NCBI RefSeq assembly: GCF_019320115.1 | Contig: NC_089589.1 | Location: forward strand, 22,839,265-22,903,264 | Direction of reading: 5' to 3' | DNA from: Miscanthus floridulus | Taxonomy: Eukaryota > Streptophyta > Magnoliopsida > Poales > Poaceae | DNA length: 64,000 nt | Shown: positions 10,017-20,823 of the stretch, one piece after another | Numbering within the stretch: position 1 is the stretch's first letter | Layout of the letters: each line of letters starts with the position of its first letter | Notes under the pieces: model-generated | The model's input: the letters and a program-made list of their open reading frames with translations, nothing else | Told to the model about the DNA's origin: nothing | Database searches by the model: none | Made by a program: the position numbers and the translations under genes

Positions 10017-11079
10017 ACGGGGAGCAAGAGGGAGGTGCGGCGAACTCATCCAGGGGGATTTTGGCGGCGCAGAGCAAGAGGAGACGGCGTGCGGCCTGGC
10101 AGGTCGACGATGGACGGCGGCGCTAGGTGACGACATGGCTGCGGGCGCTCCGCTGCAGCGTTGGTGCAGGATAGGGAGGCGGCGGGCACGGGCTCGCTAT
10201 TTAAGAGGCCGGAGGAACTTGTGGCGCAAGGCAATGGCGCGGGGCGGGGCGGCGTGGGACTCCCGGGCGGCGGTGGCGAGTCTGGGCGGGATACGGCGCG
10301 GGGAAGAAGGAGACCAGACATGCGGGCCCGGCGCGTCAGCGGGATGGAGGGAAGACGCGCGCGCGGCGTGACCTGGGTCGGGCGGACTGGGCCGGGCGGG
10401 AGGGGCCGCTTGGTGCTGGGCCTGCCTCGGTGCTAGGCCTACGGCTGGCACAAAGAAGGGGAAAAAGAAGGGAGCTGGGCCGCGGGACTGGAACGGGCCG
10501 TGCAGAGGAAGAAGAAGAAAGGGTCGCGCGGATGGAGAAGGGAAAAAGAGAGGGGAGAAGGTGGGCCGGTGGGAGGAGAACAGACCGGCGGGAGAAAACC
10601 ACGGGCCAGAAGCAAGGCTTGCTTAATTTTTTTCAAATTTGATTTTCCTAATACTTTTTCAAATGGGTTTTAAATTCATTTGAACCTTTAATCAAAACTA
10701 AATTTAAATATCATTTAAATTATACTTTCAATTCAAAGTAAACTGAGAAATTTTGGTAAGTTTAAAAAAAAATTAAATTGTACACCTTTTTAAATTCTTT
10801 TATTTTTCTAATTCTCTTTTCTTTCTTTCTTTCTTTTTACTTCAAAGCCATTTTTAATGTCATTTGCAAAAGCAATTTAAACCATTTTAAATTTTCAATC
10901 AAAACCACTCAATCAAATACATCAAATGCAAGGGCATGTATGCACAAACATGTTGCTACCTTATGATGAATTTTAATTTAATAAAAAAATTTATTTTTCT
11001 ACGTTTTTATGAGCACAAAATTCAGAAATAAATCATTTTAAACCTATTTTTAAAAGAGGCAAATTTTAGAGTGTTACAG
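10017..11079 (+). mobile_element. Second Gypsy-type LTR remnant
   Basis: Directly after the Copia LTR comes a GC-rich block (10017-10610) with a TATA-like CTATTTAAGAGG at 10198, then a very AT-rich block (10620-11060) ending AGAGTGTTACA at 11079. This is the same layout as 2601-3706 but a different sequence, so it is another LTR of the GTGTTACA-ending class, cut on its left by the Copia junction. Open frames in the GC-rich block are composition artefacts. Confidence 0.5.
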
Positions 11080-12440
11080 TGGTGCTTTATGATCGTGTCC
11101 AGTCGGTGAGTTTTACGTGGTGAAACAAAAAGCAGATATTTGAAGTTTTGGACTAGAAGAGGGATCAAAATATAAGGCAAGTATAGTATGGGATCATCCT
11201 TGTTGTCCTATATACCTTTAATCATTTAATTCATACTGCATGTGTCTACCTTGACTACCACTAAGGATGTCCTAGTACTTTGTACCTTGTACCTTGATAC
11301 CTATGGGGTATTGCATTGGGTAGTATGATGCTAGTGCTCAACTACAACCATGATCTTGTAACTTGACTAATGGTATATGCAATAAACACTAAAAGATGCT
11401 TTTTAGCAATATGGAACAAGGGGGCTAGAGCATTGGGCTATTTTTATGGTGCTCTAGATTCCTCTCTCTAAGGACTTATCTGTAAGTGATTATCCGGGAC
11501 TTATAGTACAGCTGTGAGGGCTACATGGCTCAGGCTTTAGCTCAGTATGAGAACCTTTTCTAGCTTGTTAGTGGTTACCTTTATTGGCGTAAGAATGACT
11601 TGACGAATCGGGTATAGTGCGGCCTCTGTCCCCTTGAGTATAGGCTGCGTGTCATTGTACCATCGGAAAGGGGGCTCTATATCTGATTGCCGAGTGAATC
11701 TAATGGCCCTCACTTGTTAGACGAACCTTTGAAAGGCTTCATAGTGAACCCTGCCGACCATCCTTGGCAGTGGGTCAAGAGGCTCGCGACCTCGGGCAAA
11801 AGGGTAAATCACGACTCACAGTGAAAGTGTACAACCTCTGCAGAGTGTAAAACTGGTATTTCAGCCGTGCTCACGGTCACGGGCGACCTTAGAACCCTTA
11901 CGGAATAGATGATCACTAATGGTTAATGATGATGAACACAGATTATACTAATAATGAAAATGATCACTAAAGATTATGGTTTATGCTATTCATTATTCTG
12001 GTTTACCTGATCATGTGTTTATATGGGCTTTGTTAATAAACTTGTTGTCATTCAATTGCTAAAAGATGACTCATTAAAAGCTAATCGCAGTTAAAACAGT
12101 GTCAGCCTTTTGAGCCTCATGAACCCCATATTATATTTGTTGAGTACGACATGTGTTTACGCTTGCTTTACTTTTTAAATCTTTGAAAAAATCCTGGATG
12201 GATACAAGATTGCTAGAGTTTGAAGCAATTAGGCTTGTTATCAACCAGTCAGTTGTCCCCGTGGAATTGGAGTCTTCACCCGAAGATCGGAGTTGTCTTT
12301 CCGCTGTTTGCTATCTAAGGTTATATTCTTTATACTAAGTATGTTATATATTGAGCATTGTCTATTAATATTACCCTTATTTATAGCTATATGTGAGATT
12401 TGATTTCTTAGCTCACATATGATGTATATCTGATTTTATT
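11080..12440 (+). mobile_element. Non-coding internal region of a grass Gypsy-type element
   Basis: No ORF of note. The text around 11820-11890, GTGTACAACCTCTGCAGAGT followed by a TTTCAGCCGTGCTCACGGTC run, is familiar from internal regions of non-autonomous grass Gypsy elements. Later parts (12120-12300, including GTTGAGTACGACATGTGT and TTGTCCCCGTGGAATTGGAG) are of the same kind. Its continuity with the LTR remnant on its left is likely but unproven. It ends at about 12440, where the GLOX spacer resumes. Confidence 0.45.
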
Positions 12441-12455
12441 GTTAAAACCGAGTGC

Positions 12456-12933
12456 TCTGCTCGCCGCCGGCCAGATGCTGCGCTGCCAATCTGACAGACA
12501 GAGAGCAAGAACCGAAGGAAGTAGAGACAGGGAGGAGACCGACGAGAGGATGGCCACCTGGGCGAGCGCCGCTCGGGCTCTGGGAGGGTCAAAATGTTTC
12601 GTCTCTGTGCCTCTTGATCAAATTGTGTCAAAGATTCAGCTAAATACTAGCTAAACATGAATATTTTGACGGGTTAAATGAAGTCTGGTCCGAAATTTCT
12701 GACTCTTTGAATCGTGTAACCCTGTTCGAAGCATCAAATGCGTATTCCCCATTTCCCTCGTCCCTCCAACCTTCCCTGAACCAACCCTACACCCAACACA
12801 ATGCAATGCAACCTTCCCTGTACCATCACAATGCAACGCAACACACTCCGTACACAAGCTAGCTACAAACCTACACCTACACCTAGCTTATCAACATCGC
12901 AAGGATGCATGAAAAGGCTTAAAGATCTCATGC
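12456..12933 (+). repeat. Spacer and upstream region of GLOX-A, duplicated at 28066-28494
   Basis: Almost every base from ACCGAAGGAAGTAGAG through CATGCATGGATGCATGC is matched in unit B. It contains the short block also present at 1199-1290. Palindrome-like GATGCATGCATCC sequence precedes the GLOX start. This was presumably the GLOX promoter and 5' leader; no clear TATA box is seen. Confidence 0.6.
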
Positions 12934-12954
12934 ATGGATGCATGCTCAGCAGCC

Positions 12955-13866
12955 ATGCCCAAGCCAAGATCCTTGCTTCTCCACCTCCTCCTAATCGCCA
13001 GCAGCATTGCCAATGCCGCCGGCGCCGATGATGCCCCGTCGCAGGAGCCCATCACACCGTCCTCGTCGTTCCAGGGAGAATGGCAGCTCCTCCATGCGAG
13101 CATCGGCGTCTCGGCGATGCACATGCAGCTGCTGCCGGGGGACTTCGTCCTGATGTTCGACCGCACCGACACGGGGCCCTCCAACATCTCGCTGGCCGGG
13201 CTGGCGCCGTGCGCGGCCACCGCCGACGGCGCCGACCGCACGGCTCACTCGGTGCTCCTGGACCTCCGCTCCAACGTGCTGCACCCGTACCCGCTGGCCA
13301 CCAACCTGTGGTGCTCCTCGGGGGCGCTGCTCCCCAACGGCACGCTCCTCCAGACCGGCGGCTTCTCCAACGGCTACCGCGTCGCGCGGCTCTTCTGCCC
13401 GGCCACGGGCTGGGTCGAGCTCCCGTCGTTCCTCGCCGCGCGGCGGTGGTACGCCACCGACATGATCCTCCCCGACGGGCGCGTGCTCATCCTCGGCGGG
13501 CGGCGGCAGTCCAACCTCGAGTACTTCCCGCACGCCGATGACGTGGCGCCGGCGCTGACGTTCTTTCCGTTTATGGACGAGACGATGGAGCCCGACGCCG
13601 AGAACAACCTGTACCCTTTCGGCCGTTCCTCCACCTCCTCCCTGACGGCACTGTCTTTGTCTTTGCCAATGACCGTGCCGTCGACTTCGACCCATATAAC
13701 CGTGTGCTCCGCTCCGATGGCTCCCAGCCGTCCCATGCGGCGTGCCGAGGAACTACCCGTCATGTGGCTCATCCGGCTTTGCCCAGACGCGCATATGAGT
13801 TTCCTAGTTTGGCCGTACGATATCTTAGAACAAATGGACGAAAACATAAAAAGTGTTACCTTCTGA
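12955..13866 (+). pseudogene. Glyoxal-oxidase-like (GLOX) fragment A
   Basis: From ATG at 12955 (an in-frame ATG at 12934 is also possible) the frame encodes a signal-peptide-like start (MPKPRSLLLHLLLIASSIAN), then the glyoxal oxidase N-terminal domain: GEWQLLHASIGVSAMHMQLL, DLRSNVLHPYPLATNLWCSS, LLPNGTLLQTGGFSNGYRVA and LAARRWYATDMILPDGRVLI. In radical-copper oxidases the Cys of the WCS motif and the Tyr of RRWYAT form the Cys-Tyr cofactor; both are here. The frame changes near 13618-13630, where about 8 nt (GCCGTTCC) appear to be inserted; good GLOX-like text continues in another frame to about 13770. After that the sequence is unrelated. Family members have some 550-620 residues, so the copper-binding C-terminal half is missing. 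Confidence 0.85.
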
Positions 13867-14387
13867 ATCAAAGGCCTGAACAGAAACGGTGCTCCACGTT
13901 CACATGTGAGGCATCACGCATCAAAAGGTAGAGATGCACGTCTTCCAGTTCCTCCCAGCTGGCAAAACTGGCTCTAATTACCTTCTTAGTTTAGTTTGTG
14001 CAACGGCCCTATCAACCTGAAGGGAATAGGATCCTTCAGATGGCAATAGGGCATCTCTAGTTAGTTTACTCCTACAGCATTTTGCTCTGCATTGCACGGG
14101 AGCAACATGCTTCAGATGGTTCCCTGCGCGGCCTAAAGCAACATGCTTCAGATGGTCAAAAGCACATGACCAGCTTGTATATATTCCTTGCTTCTCGCTG
14201 CAACATATGCTTTGCCGTTTCCAATTCCAGTGGCCAAAGGCAAAAGCCCTCACACGACATCAGGATGGATCGCTGCAACATGCTTCCAACGCCGCGGCCT
14301 AAAGCAAAAGCACTCAGGATACATTCCTTCCTGGGCGACCCGGGCCCTCGTGACCCGTCAGAAAATGTATCCCATGCTTGCTTTCAG
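13867..14387 (+). other. Sequence downstream of GLOX-A, no gene
   Basis: 13867-14100 is shared with unit B (29080-29312). From 14100 on, A has its own sequence with short repeats: GCAACATGCTTCAGATGG occurs at about 14101 and 14140, and a related piece occurs near 14275. I see no coding sequence. Confidence 0.45.
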
Positions 14388-14518
14388 CCTATTCGTTCGG
14401 TCGTATTTAGTTTATAAGCCATGACTTATCAGCTAACGAACAATATTTTTCTCTCACATCAAACTAACCAACAGTACTTTTAGTTATGGATTATAAGCCA
14501 AACCAAACCAAACGATCA
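14388..14518. mobile_element. Probable small MITE
   Basis: The sequence from CCTATTCGTTCGGTCGTATT, through TTATAAGCCATGACTTATCA, to TATAAGCCAAACCAAACC resembles a very common grass MITE with weakly matching ends. The central TAAGCCA/TGGCTTA pairs support inverted symmetry. I could not define a target duplication. Confidence 0.4.
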
Positions 14519-14589
14519 AGATGTTTTATAACAAAATTATTGAGCTTGATGCGATCTAACTTTATAGTCAACAAATTTTGTATTTGATG

Positions 14590-15060
14590 AAGCTGTTCAG
14601 AGTAAAAAAATAGTCTGTCTGCCACTAGTTCACTACCAGCTCAGTGAACTAGGCGGCCATGCCCAAGCCCAACAATAAAGTAGCCTTGGTTCCCCAACTG
14701 AAGCAGCGAACCGTACCCACCGCAGCCACACCTCACGTCTCCTAGCTCCCTTCTTCATTCAAGTCGATTCCAGCTCATCCGCCCCCTCCGGCGCCGGCTA
14801 GCCGCAATCCCCGTCACCAGTCCGTCAGCCTTCAGCCCTCCGTCGAGCAAAGCAGTAGCCACAGCAAGCTGCCGACGACTGCACCGAGGCCGGCCGGATC
14901 CGGCCAATCTCCAACCTTTGCAACTGCTAGGCAGCAGGCGCCGTTCCACAAAAAAATATCTAAAAGCTAATCTCCGACCATACTTTTGGTTATATAAGTG
15001 AATGTACTGAAAAGTTAAAGCCAGCATGGGCGGCATCATTCTCTTTCACACCTAGGCACC
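14590..15060 (+). repeat. First copy of the NLR 5' leader region
   Basis: CTGTTCAGAGTAAAA, then CCACTA..CCAGCTCAGTGAACT, a run of ACACCTCACGTCTCCTAGCT and CGCCCCCTCCGGCGCCGGCT match 16748-16945 and, more closely, 32513-32690 in front of NLR-B. It is a displaced copy of the NLR upstream region. It is followed by an AGGCAGCAGGCGCCGTTCCA segment that is also found at 17361. Confidence 0.6.
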
Positions 15061-16730
15061 TAGCCATGGACGCGCATGATCAAACTACCAGAATTATGAA
15101 GGAAAAGGGTAATCGACTAATCCCATCTGCATGTGGCGCTTTCTCTACAAAAGTAAAAGTTGCGTGCCTTCTTTCTCCCTCCAACAACCCCATCGGCATT
15201 GCATTCTCAGCGCATGGCGCGCGACAGGGGCATGACCAGAGCGAGAGTCTCCCCGTCTGTGTGTGGGTCTGTCATCTGTTTTTTTAAGACAATGGAAAGA
15301 AGAGTTTTGAGGAGTAACAGACCAATTTATTTATTATTATTATGACCTCAAACGTCTCTTGGAATTTTTTTTTATCAAAAACCAACTCAAGACCTAATTC
15401 TACTATTAAGTAATTAAAGGCACCACGTTAATTCTCTCACTTTTGACGTGCTAGTCAAAAAATAGATCCTAGAAACTCTCACAATAATAAGAAACATCTA
15501 ACCATTAATTTGATAAACTTTAATCGTCATCGTTGATAATAGCCATTGGATATGTTGTCATTTATAAAAAATACCTACCTTTGCTATTATGAAAAATACA
15601 TAAAGTAACCTTTGAATCTTGCACCTAAATTATCCACATATACCATTATGAAAGATAATTCAAAATAACCCCCTAAACTTGTATATAAATTACCCACCTC
15701 TGTTATTTTGAAAAATAATTCAAGCTAACCCCTAAATTTGCATCTAAATAAACCGCATTTGTCATTGTTAAAGATAATTCAAAATAACCCCCTAACATTA
15801 CATCTGAATTATCCACCTTTGTCATTATCAAGACAATTCGAAATAATTCTCTAACATTGTATCTAAATTACCTACACCTGCCAATATGAATGATAATTTA
15901 AAATACTCCCAGATAATTTTATAAATTAACCACCTCTATCAATATGAAGGATAATGCAAAGTAACCTCTAAGTTTGCTTTCAACATACCCATATACGCTA
16001 TTATGAAATAGCATATAATGTAACACCTCTATATTTTTTCTACCACGGCTATTATAAAGAAACAAATAAAAATTCTCAAATCTACATTAAATACTAATAT
16101 ATGCTATTACAAAAAAATAATTTAACATTCAACAACCATGAAGTTAAAATTTAGCATAATATTACCTTTCACATGTATACATAGGATAAATATTTATTTT
16201 AATAGATTATGAAACATGGAAAAATGTTCACCTACCAAATCAATAGCAATATCACCAATTATTAATTTTAATTTATATTAACACTCCATGATAATAGATT
16301 TCATAATTTGGTATTCCGAATAAGTTTATACATTTTGAATAAAAAATTATGTAATATCAATATTAGTAACTTATTTTTTACCATTCTACGTTATATAAAA
16401 CAATACTACTACAAATATAATCCTGTGTTATAATACGTATTGAGCGTTGGCGTGCAAGCTGTGTTTCAACTTAATCAACATGTGGAAAGCAATACTACTA
16501 GGACCTAAACTCTTTTTTAGTAACATGAGCAAATAAAAGAAGGCGTTCATACGAATGGTTAAAGAGAAAACTAGGATCTAGACATAACAATTAACAGAGG
16601 TGGCAAGCCCGTTTCTGAAAAGAAGTGTGGTCAAAAAAATAATTCATAATTTTTTTTTTACGAATTTGCATGAAGATAAATTTATATCAAAATTATTGAC
16701 CCTGATACCATCTGTAAGACTATAACTTAT
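15061..16730. other. AT-rich intergenic stretch between the leader copies
   Basis: Apart from the minisatellite at about 15560-16120, I see no gene or recognisable element. Short frames (up to 73 codons near 15066) lack support. Confidence 0.4.
15560..16120. repeat. Degenerate AT-rich minisatellite, about 60-bp period
   Basis: A unit built around 'CACCTxTGxCATTATGAAxxATAATTCAAAxTAACCCCCTAAxxTTGxATCTAAATTA' recurs about nine times. The CxATTATGA-like anchor appears near 15590, 15645, 15700, 15757, 15818, 15880, 15940, 15998 and 16054. Copies are diverged but the phase is kept. No coding potential. Confidence 0.6.
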
Positions 16731-16739
16731 TTGAAGTAT

Positions 16740-17700
16740 TTGAAGATGTTCAGACTCTGCCTGCCACTACCAGCTCAGTTAACTGGGCCGACCATGGCCA
16801 ACTATAAAGTTGCCTTCGTTCCTCATCTCAAGCTGCCGAGAGAAGCAACCGCAGTTCTAGTCGTCGCTAACCACCTCACATCTCCTCTGTTCTTCGCTTT
16901 AGTCCCTTTCAGCTTGTCCGCCCCCTCCGGCGCCAGCTAGCAGCAACCCTGGCCATCAGCCCATTCACCACCTCCGCCAGCGTCCGTCAAGCAGAGCAGT
17001 TGCCACAAACCACGCCGGGATTCGTTCCTGTTCCAGGCTTCCAGGCATCGCTCAACAGGTTCGTTTCCTTGACGTTGTATTTCTCTGCAATTATTTTTTT
17101 TATGCGTAGCTAGCTCTGCGTCCGAGATCTACTACAAACTTGTGTACTCGTTTATATATACTATTATATATATACACCAACCACAAATCTAACAATTCGG
17201 CATCTCTATGGTGATCGATGACTGTAAACCCCAGCGCGGCCTGGCCAGTCCTCTTGCGTTACTCTACAACAGACCGTTGCAACTGCTAGGCACATATTAT
17301 CCTCTTTCTACCGGCTGCAAACCACGCCTGCACTAGTTAGTCTCTAACCTTTGCAACTGCTAGGCAGCAGGTGCCGTTCCACAAACCACGCCTGCACTTG
17401 GTCCAACGTACTTTCAGTTCCAGCCATCGCTCAACAGGTCCGTTTCCTCGACGCCTTATTTCTCTGCATTCAATTTTCATGCGTAGCTAGCTCTGCGTCC
17501 AAGATCTACTTTCAAACTTGTGTACTCGTTTATATACACTATTATACATCAACCACAAATCTAACAATTTGGCATCTCTGTGACAAATGTACCCCCAGCC
17601 TGGCCCGGCCAGTCCTCTTGCTCCACTCCACAACAGATCAAGGAACTGTAGGACACAGCATTCTCTCTCGCCGCTGCAAATCAAGGTGCATATGCCTAGT
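16740..17700 (+). repeat. Second NLR leader copy with an internal duplication
   Basis: 16748-16945 repeats the leader at 14590. Within this block 17045-17270 and 17435-17640 are direct duplicates: ATGCGTAGCTAGCTCTGCGT, CTTGTGTACTCGTTTATATA and ACCACAAATCTAACAATT occur in both, as does CGGCCAGTCCTCTTGC-type text. NLR-B has only one leader copy, so these duplications arose in unit A or were lost from B. Confidence 0.6.
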
Positions 17701-17874
17701 CTCTCCCAGCTCTCTCTGTTTTTTCTTTCCATCCTCTTTCTTTCTTATTTTTATTGGAGATGTTATTCATCTTCCACTCACAAATATACTCACACACGGG
17801 TGACGGGTTGAGTTTGGTACCTTAATGCAAATCAAGGTGCCAGGTCTGGTACCAAAAGTACCCAATCTGGCCCT

Positions 17875-18483
17875 CACTACTACACAAAATATTTTCCGAG
17901 GCGGGCAAAATGGATTTACCGAGGCGGGCATCACAACCGCCTCGAAAAAATGGTCACGGTAAATGTGACCTTTACCGAGACGGTTTGATGCCCGCCTCCG
18001 TAAATCGAATAAAAACAAAAAAAAAACCCGTGGACAGGCCCACCGAGCCCATCCATGGGCCCGCCGAGCCCATCCATGGGCCGCCGCTGCTTGCTGTGGT
18101 GCCTCTCTGCCGCTGGAGGCCACCTCCACCGCCGGATACACGCCGTGGAGCCATGAAGGGAGGGGAGGAGGCCAGATCCGCAGCCGCCGGGCACCAACCC
18201 GCCCGATCCGCCGCCTTAGGCCACCTCTCCGCCGGATCTGCGCCGTAGGGAGAGGTGGGAGGGGGAAGGAGGTCGGAGCGCGGCTCGATCCGCTGCCGGA
18301 GGGTTGCTCCCACCGCCTGGTTGTGGAGGAGAGTAGGCGCTGTTCGCCGCATGCCGGAGAGGGAGAGGGTGGGGGCACCGTGCCGTGCTTGGAGGAGGCG
18401 CGGCCGCCGGAGATCCACGCCCTAGATCCGCCTAGGAGCACAGCCACTGAAGATCCCCACAAGCCGCCGCCGCCCCGCTCGCC
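17875..18483 (+). mobile_element. Truncated CACTA MITE (left end only)
   Basis: It begins CACTACTACACAAAATATTT and continues with the CCGAGGCGGGC/GCCTCG subterminal repeats and a GC-rich middle (GAGCCCATCCATGGGCC twice). The complete relative at 50887-52086 has the same plan. The TAGTG end is absent: the element stops where the TTTCTTTC run and the NLR leader resume. ORFs inside are spurious. The leader sequence before it (17690-17870) is a partial duplicate of that after it (18484 on). Confidence 0.65.
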
Positions 18484-18928
18484 GCGCTCCTTTCTTTCTT
18501 TCTTTCTTTCTAGTTTTTGTTGGAGATATTATACTCTTCTTCCACTCACAAATATACTCACACAAGGGTGATGGCTTGAGATTGGTGTAGCTGCTTTCGA
18601 TTTTTAGGTGCCCAAGTATATAATATTTCAACATCATCCATAGATCAAACTTCATCATATTCTCGTCTGCTAGCTACTCATTAATTTGTTAACTCCGTTA
18701 TCGTTTTAGCTTGCTACTATGCGCCAGATCTGGTACCAAAAGTACTCAGTTATCATTTAAATGTGATTATTCTAGTACCTATCTACTGTTGCAGTGTTCC
18801 CTTTTGAATAATAGTACCAAGGTTATAGGGGCCTCGGTACTTTTACCATCAAGATTACCTTTCCTTTAAAACGAAACATTTGATTTTTTTTATCTAATTT
18901 CGATTTTGTAGATACCGAAGCAGCAAAA
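18484..18928 (+). promoter_or_regulatory. Immediate 5' leader of NLR-A
   Basis: It matches 33007-33433 before NLR-B nearly base for base. A T-rich stretch ending CGATTTTGTAG at 18911 looks like a splice acceptor for an intron in the 5' UTR, leaving ATACCGAAGCAGCAAAA before the ATG. GCCAGATCTGGTACC at about 18723 is a short palindrome present in both copies. I cannot place the promoter. Confidence 0.5.
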
Positions 18929-20277
18929 ATGGCGGTGGTACTGGATGCTTTAGCATCCTACCTCCAAGACATGTTGTTGGAGATGGCTAAAGAAGAGGTG
19001 CATCTGCTCTTAGGTGTTCCCGGTGAGATAAAAAAAGATGGCGATGAAGCTTGGGGACCTTAAGAGGTTCCTCGTCGATGCTGACAAGAGGAACATCAGC
19101 GACGAGAGTGTGAAATCATGGGTGAGAGAGCTTAGGAATGCCATGTATGATGCTACCAACATCCTTGATTTGTGCCAGCTCAAGGCGATGGAACGGGGTC
19201 GAAGCTGTGATATGGGCTGCTTCAATCCCTTGCTCTTTTGTATGAGGAATCCTCTCCATGCTCATGACATCGGTAATCACATAAAAAGTCTTAATGAGAG
19301 GCTAGATGACATTGAGAAGCGTAGCAAAACCTTCAACTTCATTAACCTTGCATCTTATGAGGACAACACAAAAAAGGTAGAATCCTCCCTTCACGCTAGG
19401 CGTGAGACAACAGGGGAGGATGAGTTAGGTGTGGTTGGTGAGAAGATTGAGGAGGACACAAGAAATCTTGTGGATTTGCTGACGAAGAAGGACAAAAATG
19501 TACATGAACACAAAAATGTTATGGTTTATGCTATCGTGGGAGTAGGAGGGATTGGAAAACCACCCTTGCCAAGAAGATCTTTAATCATGACTTCATCAAA
19601 CAAGAGTTTCAAAAGAGACTATGGTTGAGTGTCAATCAAGATTTTAGCGATGTTGATCTGTTTAGAGAGAGCTAGCACTGAAACACAAGGAAACCATCAA
19701 GCACCAAGAAACGCAAAGGCTGCACTAGAGCGAACCCTTAAGGAAGCCTTGAAGGACTGCAAGACTTTATTGGTGATGGATGATGTCTGGGACCACCATG
19801 CATGGGAGGGTGTCCTCAAAACTCCATTATTAAGCGTCCTAGCTCAAGGTAGTTGTGTCCTCGTTACCACAAGACATGACATGGTCGCCAAATGCATGAT
19901 GGCGGAGGTTCCCTACCACCATGTCAACAAATTAGAGCAAGAAGATGCCTGGTCTTTGCTCAACAAGCAGGTTCGTATAAGTTAATTTATAGCTTTATTT
20001 TGTTACACATTCATGCATGCGCATTTGCTACACTATCTATTCAGATGTCGGTAATCTTGCGCATTTTCTTCACATTTGCTTTACTATCTATTTATAAAAT
20101 TGTGTCTTGAGGAATCATTTCATTCATCAACCTAAACCTATAAAATGATGTGGCACTCTTAGAAACCACAAAAAGAAAATTTACACTGAAGATGCCCTTA
20201 TGTGCATGGTTGTACAAAATAGTTATTTGTTTTAGCATTAATATTAGAAATCTAGGGTCTGTAACCCACTTTCAAAA

Positions 20278-20823
20278 CACTACTACACAAACATTATCAC
20301 CACTTGCTTGAAAACCACCATCACCACCGGTTTTGCGATTCGGCGGTGATGCTCACCTTCATCACCGCCACATTGAAACCGATATTGAAAGTTGAATAAA
20401 AATAATTAAAAAATACACGTGTCATGTGTGCCTGCAGTCGTCCATGATGGTCTACGCTAGCTGCCCCTAGCGGCCAGGATTGTGACATCGAGGCCCCCGC
20501 GCCGATGGCAGATCCGATCTTCGGGCCGCGGGGCTACAGTTGGATAGAGAGGGGGCCCGGAGGGAGTGCTGGTGAGGGAGAGAGGGGGCGGAAGGAAGTG
20601 CTCGAGTAAGGGAGAGAGAGGTGGTCAGTAGGTGGGGTGTCGGTGAGGGAGTGAGAATGGGCTAGGGTTTCTGGCCGGCTATATACTCAAAACCGGTTTT
20701 CACTCCACAAATGGTGGTGAAAGCCGTTTTTATCAACGGTTCAATTATCGGAGGTGATATGTTTTTCCCGATGTTTCTGATAGAATCAAAATAGTGTTGG
20801 CGAAATCCATTTCTATAGTAGTG
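20278..20823. mobile_element. CACTA MITE in the NLR-A intron
   Basis: The ends CACTACTACACAAACA and CATTTCTATAGTAGTG are inverted repeats, flanked by AAA on both sides (20275-20277 and 20824-20826), the 3-bp target duplication expected for CACTA. Subterminal ACCGGTTTT..CGGTGGTGA units point in opposite directions at the two ends. There is no transposase. The NLR-B intron has only its left part (34783-about 35003). Confidence 0.75.

Noticed and set aside
12991..13695. 234-codon minus-strand frame opposite GLOX-A
   Set aside because: Mirror of the GC-rich GLOX coding frame; the plus-strand protein has clear family motifs.
13867..14110. A continuation of the GLOX coding sequence
   Set aside because: Translation in all plus frames gives no GLOX C-terminal motifs (no His-ligand region); it is unrelated sequence shared by A and B.
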